Assembly: GCA_025093555.1 (NCBI GenBank)
Contig: JAIWNF010000130.1
Location: forward strand, 1-40,382
Length of the DNA stretch: 40,382 nt
Direction: 5' to 3'
Source: Circinella umbellata
Lineage: Eukaryota > Mucoromycota > Mucoromycetes > Mucorales > Lichtheimiaceae
The notes under the pieces were generated by a model, which had not been told where the DNA came from, searched no databases, and saw nothing but the letters and a program-made list of their open reading frames with translations. This document shows, in pieces, positions 9,622-21,677 of the stretch. Each line of letters starts with the position of its first letter. The stretch's first letter is position 1. Made by a program: the position numbers and the translations under genes.

Positions 9622-11877
9622 TTACAAAAGTTTTTCAGCAACATAAGCAGCCGTAACGAGAGCAGTACAAGCAATTTTTAATATCATTTCTCGTTTCTTA
9701 ATAATATCACAACATACAAGTTAATTAATTATAATATAAAGAAAAATAAAAAAACATTTAATATAGTTAAAGTAAAGAATGAATATACGAACCTCTCTAA
9801 GTTCTTCTTTGTTTCTTTCACAATATTCATTAAACTTTTTAGTATCATAACAACGTGCGTTTTCAGATAACATCTCGAGAGTAGTTTTTAATCGAGCAAA
9901 TTCAGATTTACATGACCAACCCGCACCCGGAAGCAGCAGTTCTATTAAAAAAAAAGGTCACTATGAAGGCCAGTAATTTTTTTTTCTGTATAAACATAGT
10001 ATATAGTACCTTTAGCATTATTTTCAAAATAATCTTCAACAGTTTTTTTACTTGAAGCAATGATTTCCTTAGCGTAACCTTCTGCTCTGCAGCCACACGA
10101 CGACTGGGATTCAAAGATCATAGTCTATAATTATCATAATAAAACATTTATTTTGTGAGAATATGTTCGATATGATTAGAAAAGTTGCTTATATTCATGT
10201 ATTCATAATATCTAAATGATAATAACATATTTATATATATATATAATATATATATCATACCTTCAGTTGATGATTGAACTTTTCAATCGCTTTTATATGT
10301 AAATTTTTTAGCTGAGTCTCATACAATGCATAAAATCTCGTATTAAGTATTGAAAGTAAATACTTTTCCTTTTCTTCATAAAATTCTGGAAGATAACAGG
10401 AAGCGCTTGTTTGATATTTCTTGATTGCAGTTTTTTGGAAGGTACTCATACGATTACCTAAATCTTCAATAATTCCATCTTCTTCGAGTGCACAAGTCTT
10501 TAATTTATTAGTCATCTCTTCAAGTTGTGCTAAAATATCCTTTTATATTTAAAAAAGCATTATTTTAAGTATAAATTATTGTATACATTTCTTTTTTTTT
10601 TTAGAAAAAAACAGAAGTTATATATCATTATTAATTCTTACATTTAAAATTTCATTACATCGAAATTGTGACAACAGTTCTTGTTGAGTAGGTAAATCCA
10701 AGCTTTTATTCATACGAATTTGTGTCCAAATGTCAGACACATATTTATGATAACCATCAATAGGGATCTGTTTGTGATATTGTGGTTGAAACACATAATC
10801 TGAGCTAGTCTGATCTATGAACCGTAGTTGAAGGTTGTCAGTTTCCTTGTCAAACTGGTCAGAGGAAAGAATTTTGTGTGGCAAACCAATAAACATGAAA
10901 TCAAAAAAATCATGAATGGTAGTAGTGATAGTATTCGGAGTCTACATTTAATAAATACCTAGAAAGTGAGTCTTTTTTCTTTCCAGAAGTTATTATTCGG
11001 TTTTATATACCTTATTCAACTCGTTCCAAATGGTGTCAAAACTATCTTGTAAATTTTTCTTTAATTTTTCAATGGGTGTTTGACCAATATAATCACGAAT
11101 AACAATCAAAATAAGAGTCTTTTCTTGACGTGCTCTAATATAATATTATATCATTAAACTTGTTTTATAAATAAAGTTTCGGACCCTTATAGAATTCAAA
11201 TTATATTTACCCCTTTTGATTTTGAAAAAGTTCAAGATTAACTTGAATCACCATCTTGAGCATACTCATATTACCACCTGCATAAAGATTAACTTGGTTT
11301 TCACACAAATTGAAAATGACTACTTCACTTGTTGCCAATGCGAATAAAGCTGCTTTGCGTTCAAAATTTTGATCTTCACCACGTTCAGCACCATCAGCAA
11401 CTTCAATATCCATTAAAAGGATAGGTAATTGTTTTGCACGAGACATCCAAATACCTCTAGTTGTTTGACTACGTCCTTGAGATGCATCCATGACATCAAA
11501 AGAAGTTTCAAATAATGTGTTCAACAAAGTACCTAATAAATTATAAAAAAAAGTCAATGACTAAAGTATTAGAAAAAAGAAATCAATAGAGTAGTGATCA
11601 TTTCATATAATTATTAAAAACAATGATTACTTACTTTTACCAGTACTTTGAGAACCAAAAATGGATACGACGTGGTAGTCAAGTTTTGCTTCAGAAAGTT
11701 CCCACTGTTGTTTAATAGCAGTTGATAAATCATCACTACGTAATAATAAAAATCAGTTAAAACTCACTATTATTTTTTTAACAAAACTATATTAGAAACA
11801 TCAATTAGTATGTACCTAAGATTTTGATTCTCATCAATTATTTGATGACATGAATAAATGTTATTTTTTACAAGCAT
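9622..11877 (-). CDS. RHD3/Sey1-like GTPase, copy 2, C-terminally truncated
   Basis: Nine exons: 11877-11816, 11735-11635, 11532-11211, 11134-11011, 10941-10642, 10539-10261, 10124-10010, 9941-9793 and 9696-9622. They give an uninterrupted 508-residue frame ending in TAA. The protein resembles the RHD3/Sey1 family of ER-fusion dynamin-like GTPases: P-loop GSQSTGKS (48-55), QTTRG (77-81), ERGEDQ, RD (175-176) in [15 protein letters not shown] and [14 protein letters not shown], followed by helical-bundle sequence. Two things are odd. The G3 motif reads DIEV (96-99) instead of DIEG, which should impair GTP hydrolysis or switching. The chain is also about 300 residues shorter than Sey1 and ends before the paired transmembrane segments, so any product would be soluble. 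Exon 9 is the least certain. The MULE begins 79 bp upstream of the ATG. Confidence 0.78.
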
Positions 11878-11947
11878 GTTTTTAAAGTATTGTCAGTAAA
11901 AAAAAGTAGAGAGAGAAAGAAAAGATCAAAAATTAAAATTGAGAACC

Positions 11948-11955
11948 TTTTATAC
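11948..11955. other. MULE target-site duplication, left copy
   Basis: TTTTATAC immediately precedes the left terminal inverted repeat and recurs at 16404-16411 after the right one. A 9-bp reading (with the preceding C) is possible if the element end is shifted by one base. Confidence 0.85.
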
Positions 11956-11987
11956 GGGTGCCGTGTTTTTTCAGGTGAAATTTGGAT
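11956..11987 (+). repeat. MULE left terminal inverted repeat
   Basis: 32 bp starting GGGTGCCGTG, then TTTTTTCAGGTGAAATTT. It pairs with 16372-16403 with a few mismatches and a one-base offset near position 9. Confidence 0.88.
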
Positions 11988-12065
11988 TTTTTATGTGCCT
12001 AGCCACATATTTTTTATGTGATTTGCCACAAAACATTTTAAACGCAATCTCCGCTTGTATATTTG

Positions 12066-12165
12066 TATTATAAAAATGATTTTTTTATGTGATTTTTTTT
12101 ATGTGATTTTTTTTTTTATGTGATTTTTTTTATGTGGTTTTTTTATGTGGTTTTTTTATGTGATC
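12066..12165 (+). repeat. Short TTTTTTATGTGATT repeats in the MULE left end
   Basis: About six irregular copies of TTTTTTATGTGRTT next to the left inverted repeat, continuing the ATTTTTTATGTG word found just inside the terminus. Probably subterminal repeats; transposase binding is a possible role. Confidence 0.6.
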
Positions 12166-12482
12166 TGTTATTTTGGGATTTTTTGCATAAAAAAGCACTT
12201 AGTCGTTTTTTATATATTTTTTTATTGTGTGTTTTTTGCATAAAAAAGCACTTAGTCGTTTTTTTATATTTTTTTTTTATTGTGTGTTTTTTGCATAAAA
12301 AGCACTTAGTCGTTTTTTTATATTTTTTTTTTATTGTGTGTTTTTTGCATAAAAAGCACTTAGTCGTTTTTTTATATTTTTTTTATTGTGTGTTTTTTGC
12401 ATAAAAAGCACTTAGTCGTTTTTTTATATATTTTTTTTTATTTTGGGATTTTTTGCATAAAAAAGCATTTAGTCGTTTTTTT
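12164..12482 (+). repeat. Minisatellite, six ~54-bp units, inside the MULE
   Basis: The word GCATAAAAA(A)GCACTTAGTCG recurs at about 12185, 12238, 12293, 12347, 12399 and 12455 (spacing 52-56 bp), joined by T-rich spacers. The outer two units carry ATTTTGGGATTTTTT and the inner four carry TTGTGTGTTTTTT. The plus-strand open frame across it is a by-product of the repeat. Confidence 0.88.
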
Positions 12483-12826
12483 TACTGCTCACTAAGCATA
12501 ATAATATCGCGATTAATAAATACTCAACGATAACATAGCCTTTTTATTGGTATTTCTAGTTATATGATGTGATAGACACATAATAACACACAGGGACGTA
12601 TCTCTCCACATTTGGAATAAACATAAATATATAAACCAATATACTTATCTGTTTCATTGGCACTTTCTTGGCCTTCGTTAATCTATGTTATAAAAAAGAG
12701 AGATTGTGTGTTTATAAGAAAAGAATAAATGTATGTCTATATAAAAAAGGATAAATATAAGTCTAAGTAGATAATAAAATAAGAGGGATAATGTCTAGAA
12801 AAATATATAAAAAGTTTCGCAGGAAT
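12483..12826. other. 3' flank of the MULE gene inside the element
   Basis: Lies between the minisatellite and the stop codon of the minus-strand transposase gene. AT-rich, with no second gene; presumably the transcript's 3' region. Confidence 0.5.
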
Positions 12827-15800
12827 TTAAAATTTCAAACATCTAGGCCGATAGAAATCTAACCATGATGTAGTAAGGCCATGCTTTGTAACGAAATTCT
12901 CATGTCCAGGAAAAATATCGGGCCAAATAACTCGATTTATAGCTTCGTCTTTGATCACAATCGATTGGAAATGATTGCCATTCAAAAATAAAACTATTGG
13001 AGCAGAAGTGCCCATGTCTTTATCATTGCTATCACTGTGTGGACACTCAGAAAAGAGAGGCAAGAATGTTACCCCATTAAACGATTTATCTTTTATATTG
13101 GGATCATATGAAACCATATATAGAACGACAGGTCGGTTATATGCTTCTGCAAGTATCCTAGGACAGTCCAACGCATCAAACCAAAGCCTTGGACTTGCAC
13201 TTCGACCTGTATGCGAAAGAATCGCCAGTCTATTTTCATATCCATCTTTTCTAAACATACGTTCATAATGTTCCTTGTGGTTCAAAAGAGTATGTTTCAT
13301 TATCATCTTCACAATTTCATACTGGTCTTCGCTGCCGTAAAGAAGAACAGCACTAGCTCTCCAACCACAATGGCCATCTCCTTTAGGATTGGAGAGTCCT
13401 AACACATCTTCGGCATTCAATTGACAACCAATAAGGATATCTGAAGAAATAACATCAAGGCCTAAACGTCTAAACATCTGAGCGTTATCCATTTCCCTAA
13501 TGGTTATAATTTAGAATAGTTAGCATCATTGTAAACTACATGTATCCTATCATTCACCATCCTTTTCTCACCTAGCAAAATTACTGCTATCATTCAACTT
13601 TCTCTTCTTCGACTCTTGTTTGGTCCTCTTCTTGTTTTCTTTAATACGTTCCGCATGTTTTTCTGCACGTCTTTTCCGTTCTTCTGCTGCGTTCGTCTTT
13701 GCTTTCTCCTCTTCTACCTTCTTTGCTTTCCTCTCTTCTACCTTCTTTGCTTTCCTCTCTTCTACTTTCTTTGATTTCGCATCTTCTTTCTTCTTTTCGT
13801 TCTCGTCTTCTATCTTCATCTTCTGTGTATCTTTACTTTTACTTTTATTATTTTCTTCTCCTTCATTGTCCATCTTCTTTTTTCTTCCACCATTACTCTT
13901 AAAGCCTGTATTAATTAGATCAATTTAATTATTAGCGCACAAACCATTTGATCTTATACAATTATGCACATATAACTGTGTGAGTATTCATATACTATAA
14001 TAGATAATATACATTACCGTGATCCAGTAAAGTTTTTGTCGTGTCGGGAGCACGGCCATCATTGAAGAACCTCTTCACCTGACGTTGCTTTCTATTATAA
14101 TAATATAAAAATAAATGGCTGACATGTATATAATATATATTGGCACTTGAACACTGCTAAATAACTATATACCCTGTTTTCTTTCGGTTGTAATCAACTC
14201 TACCACCAGCGTCAACAAACTCCAAATCCAATTCTGAGGAACGCAAATAAGAAAAAATCTGGTGTAATGTTTCTATGAGCGGTTTCTTTTTTTCAACGAT
14301 ACGGTAGAGGTCTCTATGGAGTGCTTCTACTCCATTCGATGTCCGGCAAGGATGGTTTTGTAGCTCATCCTTGAGCCATCCCTTCGATTTAAATATCATA
14401 CCGGCAATTTCATCGCGGGTCCACCAATCAAGCCATTTTTTTGCGTTAGGATAATCTTTGTGGATCTGTTGAACAGCCCAGTTGTATGATTTTTCTCCTG
14501 CAGCATTGTACATTTGATCGGTATAGTCGATGAAATCAACATCACAACCTGGTGGTACAATGGCATGGTTGCTGATAATTCGCTGGATGCTTTGTTTCCA
14601 ATGATAATAACATCCTTTTAACAAAGTTTGCGGAGCAATGTTACTATGAGGGAATTTGTCTTCAAATGCCATGATAAAACCTTGGCGTTGTGCTTGAGAA
14701 TAATCCATAACCTAAGATAAATTGTTCACAATTTAGTCTCTCACAACAGTATATAGTTAAAAAAATATCACATCCAATTAAACAGTATCCAATTTATAAA
14801 CAAGTTGTCATTTTATTTATTGTAAAGATAAATTTGTCAAACTATAACTATATATCTTCGACATATCTAGTCTTTTCTATCTATCTACATCTGTAAAATA
14901 GCGACTGCTTTACATGATATGCTACTATTCTAATTCTTATATAATATATGCATATATGACAAGTTTTCCATAATATAAACACTGCCTCTCTATCATTCAT
15001 GCACCAACACAACATCTAAATGTACCAACCGTGAAAAATAAAACATACCAGTCCAGAGAAATTCATGTCAATATCAACATCGGAAGATCCAAACAGAAAA
15101 TCAAACGACGTGAAAAAAGACAAGAAGTACGCCTTGAAGTCATCCTTAGAAAGTCCATCAAGCACTCCTTGAAATACAACAGCAAACTTGTCTAACGCTT
15201 CAAAATAAATGTTAGTAGTACATAAATAATAATCTTTCGTGAAGCAGCTGTATGTGACATCAGTCAACATAGGATTTGTTTTGAAATCAGCATGATACAT
15301 AATACCAGGAGCACCAAATGTAATGCACATTGGGCTAGGGACGATATTCGATGCCTTTATATAGCCAGGAAACTCTTTTTGCAACTCCTTAAATTCTGAA
15401 TGAATTGTCTCAAATGATGCCTGTGTCGATGTCAATTGATCGTTTTTCATAAGGTAATTGCGTCGAAGTCTCTTGATAGTACCAATATTACGAAGATTCT
15501 TGTCGATGTTGCTAATTGGTCTGGAAGGCTTCTGCACACGGATAGCACTAGTACCAATCTTTAATGCATACGACTTCTCGCCTGGAAATTCCAACACACG
15601 TTCCTCTACTTTGTCCAACGTTTCCATGGTGAAATGTAACGGAATAAATTCACCATGAGTATGTGTACCCCGGTGTTTCATCTCACCTACCATTACACCA
15701 TCTGTAATGATCAGTAATAGGGTTAGCAAACGTGCTTGCTTTCAGGCAAAACTATTCTCTTGCTCCATTCAACTAAGCATTAACATATCTAAGCTATATA

Positions 15801-16221
15801 CATCACTCCAAAGTATGTATATCCCAATGATACTCCATTCTAATTTCAGTACCCAGAATTTTATATAGACATTACCTTTCAATTTTCCAATGTAAAACGT
15901 TATTCTACAGTCACAAGGTACATGTTTTAAAGTAGAAGTAATCATACAGCTAGTACAATGCTTCGTAACTTGTTCATTAATACGTTTGTTCGATGATTTT
16001 GGTCTGAACAAAGTATTGCAATTGGTACAGATGACAGCACCCAAACATCTTCTGTAAAAGGTATGAACCCCATGCTTTCCTTTGTCATCGCTGACTTGAT
16101 GAAGCTGCCACCCAACAAATAAATCATATACGAGCTGATTACGTTCGTTATTCTCGCCTTCTTTGTAATGAAGGGGAATAGTATAGACTTGATCACCGTT
16201 TGGAAATTGTGGAAAAGACAT
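12827..16221 (-). CDS. MULE transposase fused to a C-terminal OTU cysteine protease
   Basis: Six exons (16221-15876, 15701-15049, 14711-14173, 14091-14018, 13905-13572, 13496-12827) join in frame to 871 residues, with every junction at GT..AG. Residues ~65-115 carry a cysteine/histidine zinc-binding region like the WRKY-GCM1 fingers of MULE transposases (RRCLGAVICTNCNTLFRP, then HCTSC and PCDC). The DDE catalytic set is visible: D263 in MLTDVTYS, D336 in MDYSQAQ and E462 in NGVEALHRD, with the family's C-x2-H (GCYYH, 367-371) between the last two. A Lys/Glu-rich coiled linker (~565-645) follows. The C-terminal ~220 residues are an OTU fold with D689 and C692 in GDGHCGWR and H824 in NGNHFQS. 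The transposase half cuts and pastes the element; the OTU half probably removes ubiquitin or a related modifier. A different start upstream is possible; ATG 16221 is chosen because the reading frame fits the finger. Confidence 0.88.
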
Positions 16222-16371
16222 TCTGTTGTGTATTAAAAAGAACAAATGCTATGATGAACAAAGTAGATATCCTATTATTTTTAGATATATTGTCACTGCA
16301 AAAGAATGACTGTTTTTCCTCTGTGCGGACTGTTTATTCTTTTCAAATTAAGCGGTGATTGAAAAGCATGA

Positions 16372-16403
16372 ATCCTCAATTTCACCTGAAAAAAATCGCA
16401 CCC
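16372..16403 (-). repeat. MULE right terminal inverted repeat
   Basis: Read on the minus strand it starts GGGTGCGA, then TTTTTTTCAGGTGAAATT. It is the inverted partner of 11956-11987 and lies about 150 bp upstream of the transposase start, so it probably overlaps the promoter. Confidence 0.88.
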
Positions 16404-16411
16404 TTTTATAC
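16404..16411. other. MULE target-site duplication, right copy
   Basis: TTTTATAC, identical to 11948-11955. It is followed by TGATTGTCTCTTGAT, the continuation of the GTPase 5' flank, which stays similar to copy 1 until about 16458. Confidence 0.85.
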
Positions 16412-16458
16412 TGATTGTCTCTTGATGTCGATTAGTACCTCAATACTAATAATAATTC

Positions 16459-19365
16459 ATCACATCAAATATCACTTGGGAAAGAAAAAAAAAACAGGTA
16501 ATACATAATAAGAAAAACAAACAAAAACAACTTTTTTTTTTACCCATCATCCATCACTATACATCTTGTAAATAACCAGTTCAACAACCTTCCACTCTAG
16601 AGTGACAACTGTTTTTATGTGTTAAATATGAGCTACTGCGTAGATCTACGTATATATATATACGTATTAGCTAAAAATACTATTTCTATTTACAGACTTT
16701 ATTACTGTTAGATTAAAGATTTATTGTTTTATTAATTATATAACTTTGGTAGACGTGTGTCTATATGGGCATAGACTATGGCCGCTTCCTTGCGGTACTG
16801 TATTCATTTTATGAGATGATCTAATGAAAATACAGAAATAAAAGAAAATGTGTACTGGCTATTACTATTAAGTGCTTCCCTTCTCTTCCTTTTTTTCTCC
16901 TCTAGAGTCGAAGGGAGAAAAAAGTAAATTAATAAGGTGGGGAGGGATATAAATGTAAAGAAAAAAAGATATGTAATATAAAATAGTTTATGTTTTTTGC
17001 AGGTTGCGGGCGACTGTCTGGAAAAAGATAAATATTTATATTTGAATTATGGAGCGTTATGTCGAGGAAATACAGTTGCCTAGAAGTCCAAAGGATGAAG
17101 GTAACTGTATTGTCGAGAAGAGCCCGGTATTGATGCCGGGCGATGATGATCTTGAAAACCCCATGATACTGTTGCCCCTACTATACCACTTTTGAAATTC
17201 ATTGTGTTTTGTCGGTGATGTTAAGAGTACAGAGATTCAAGAAGATAGTACACCGTTAAATAATAATCTCTTGTTGGACCATTAAAGAAGTATATCCATA
17301 CGTATATATAAGGTTGAAAAGGAAAAAAAAAAGAACATTTTATAGACATTTGAAAATGATCTATAGCTCATCCCGATCCCTCCCTCTTTTTTTTATTTTT
17401 GTTCAACTCATTCTAAAACAATGAAATTAAACTCTATTTCTAGCCAGTCAATAATAATTAATAATCTCGTAAATCGCAACATCAGGCAACTAGAACATAT
17501 GAATATAAAATATTTGAGATTACTAAAATTATTTCTCTCTTTTGAAGTTATAAACATACCAGAAAAGAATCTCTGAATCGTTTTTACCACGCACGGTAGC
17601 ATAATGAAAAACATAAACAGTTTCTAAAGTAGAAGATTTAAAATTTTCTTTTTTATGTATACGTATTATTATACATGAACATAAAGTTTAAAATCATGAC
17701 ACAACTACGTTTTTTTTTTCTGCTACTGTTGTATTATTATTATTATTATTATTTAAAAATTTATGTCGATAAATACCACATTGCGTTTAGTAGAATTGAT
17801 GTATCATGCCGTTTTTTTTAATCACTATTGTCGAATTTGGTAATGTCGCGCTTGAAATTACAGAACACAGCGTTGACATCAGTTAAGAAGATGAAAAAAA
17901 CATCTATGACGTCAAGTTTAGCTAGAAACAAAAAAATTACACTTCAATATCTTCACTAATAACTAGGATATTAATATACTATAGTTTAAAGAAGGATAAC
18001 GCACACCTTGTTACATAGGTTATTTATCACTATGTAACGACGTAAAGCATAAAGGCATTTTTGGCAAACTACTTTAATGGTTACTATAGTAATTCAGAAA
18101 CTAGGTAGAAAGTGATTGATTTGATTAACAAATTATCTTACTGCCGCTACTAACCTACGTACTAGTTTTAATATCACATTTATTACCATCACTACCATCC
18201 ATACCATTTATAAAAATTCATATACATAAATCAAATAATAAAACTATATATTTTTTTTAAATAAAAGAAATGTGTGTTATAATCATAAGTATTTTATTTA
18301 TATTAGAAAATTGAATAAATCCCATTTTTTTTATATATAAGTTGATTAATAATACGTACGCGTTATTTTTTTTTTTCAAATTTATAATCTGAGAATTTCC
18401 GTTCATGTATATTGCTCAAAAAAGAAAAGTTACTATATACTGAAAGTTTATAAAAAGTATCATTTTGCTGCGGTAGATTTTTTTACGTACACTGTGTGTG
18501 TGTGAAAGAAAGAAAGAAAGAGAGGGATCAACATGTGAGGTACTAGATCAATAATTTTTTTTTCTTCTAACTATATAGTTTAAAATCTATTACGAATAAG
18601 TTACCATATAAGTGGTAGAAATCATGGAGAAAAAAAAATTGACACGGTAAAACGAACGGTAAATAGTAAATCCTTATATATTATTTGTTTATGCACATGA
18701 ATAATTCATATAAAAAAAACATTAGGATGTATATCGTATTTAGTAGACTCATCAGTTAACATGAAAAAAAAATAGTTGACATTTGATAATAATAATCAAT
18801 GTTATCTATAGTTTTTTTCTTCTATCTTATGATATAAAAGATAACGAGGAATAATTGTATAACACAACATAACACAAACATATACAATCAAAAGCCATTT
18901 GAATGACTTATTACTGCTACTTAGTATTATTTTATATAAAAAACATTGGGTATAATATCAATAGATCTTTAATGAATAATTTCTTTTTGCTTTATATATT
19001 ATTACTTTTTGTTTTTTTTTCTCTTTTGGTTACACAAATTTATTTGAATTACATGGAATAGTGCGCCGGAAAAGTGTGATAACTCTGAGGTTAAGATAAG
19101 TATTTCTTTTGATGATAACGATAAAAAGAAGTCAATTATTTTTTTTATGTGGAGATTTATAACGGGAACCCCCCCCCCAAAACTTTAAAAAGAAATCGTC
19201 AAATCAATCCTTCCCCTCCCACACACGCTTGTTATACTCCGTTTCTTTCCATTTTTTACCTTTTTTGGAAAGTCCATATAAAAAAAACGCGTCAAACGAA
19301 AAAAATAATCAACCTTTCTTTTCTTTTCTTTATTTATTTTTCAAATTCACATAATATATAACACA
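16459..19365. other. AT-rich intergenic region upstream of the alcohol dehydrogenase gene
   Basis: Mostly AT-rich unique sequence with poly-A/T tracts and a TTA/ATT run near 17735. Apart from a short relic at 17000-17281, no coding region is supported. The last ~300 bp are the ADH promoter, with a C-run at about 19170-19179, CT-rich blocks and a pyrimidine-rich leader before the ATG. Confidence 0.5.
17000..17281 (+). pseudogene. Short unrecognised coding relic
   Basis: After TTTTTTGCAG (acceptor-like) a frame with coding character begins. From ATG 17049 it runs 48 codons (acidic, with EEIQLPRSPKDEG) to a TGA near 17191. It then stays open in the same frame as VGDVKSTEIQEDSTPLNNN to a TAA near 17283. 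A different frame is open just upstream of it. This looks like a degraded gene end. No family was recognised, and chance is possible. Confidence 0.25.
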
Positions 19366-21257
<1,892 letters not shown>

Positions 21258-21677
21258 ATTGATAAGAGTAAATTATAAATGATTCTTTCCATCCTTTTTA
21301 CATAATTTGATATTGTCCCTTTTTTTTTATGGTATAAAAATACTTTGTAATTTTTCCTCTCCCCTTTCCAAACCCCCATTCTGAACTTTTTGTGTTGTTA
21401 TAAATTTTTAATAAAAATGGAAAAAAAAAAGATTGTTATCATGATTTTATGTACTAAATGAGAAGGTACAATTAGTTATTTGATTGGTGTGAATGATGAT
21501 AATAATAGTTTGGGAGGGGCTTTGCATAATATGTATTCAACTTAAGAGTAATTGGATTTGGAGGGGAGGAGGAGTTAAAATGCTTTGAAAAAAAAAAAAG
21601 ATGGGATATATTTTTTTTTTTTTTTGACTTTTGGGAATTTCTTTTTGAGAGAAACTTTCTTATTACGAATGATTTTT
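21258..21677. other. Convergent 3' region between ADH and the MAPKK gene
   Basis: Holds both 3' untranslated regions, with poly-A/T tracts and AATAAAAATGG near 21410 as a possible plus-strand polyadenylation context. The short plus-strand open frame at 21585-21779 overlaps the MAPKK 3' end and is a shadow. Confidence 0.5.

Larger units (their letters stand above)
11956..16403 (-). mobile_element. Complete Mutator-like DNA transposon (MULE) with OTU-bearing transposase
   Basis: 4448 bp bounded by ~32-bp terminal inverted repeats: 11956-11987 and, inverted, 16372-16403. Both begin GGGTGC and contain TTTTTTCAGGTGAAATT. Flanked by the 8-bp duplication TTTTATAC. The paralogous flank at 2300-2366 is the uninterrupted site, so insertion followed the segmental duplication. 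Inside are a minisatellite at the left end and one minus-strand, six-exon gene. Intact ends and an open transposase frame suggest a fairly recent, possibly active insertion. Confidence 0.92.

Noticed and set aside
12120..12404. 94-codon plus-strand open frame in the MULE
   Set aside because: It is the translation of the ~54-bp minisatellite (repeated Phe/His/Lys) and has no start context or domain.
13620..13928. Plus-strand Phe/Ser-rich open frames
   Set aside because: They are antisense to the Lys/Glu-rich linker exon of the transposase gene.
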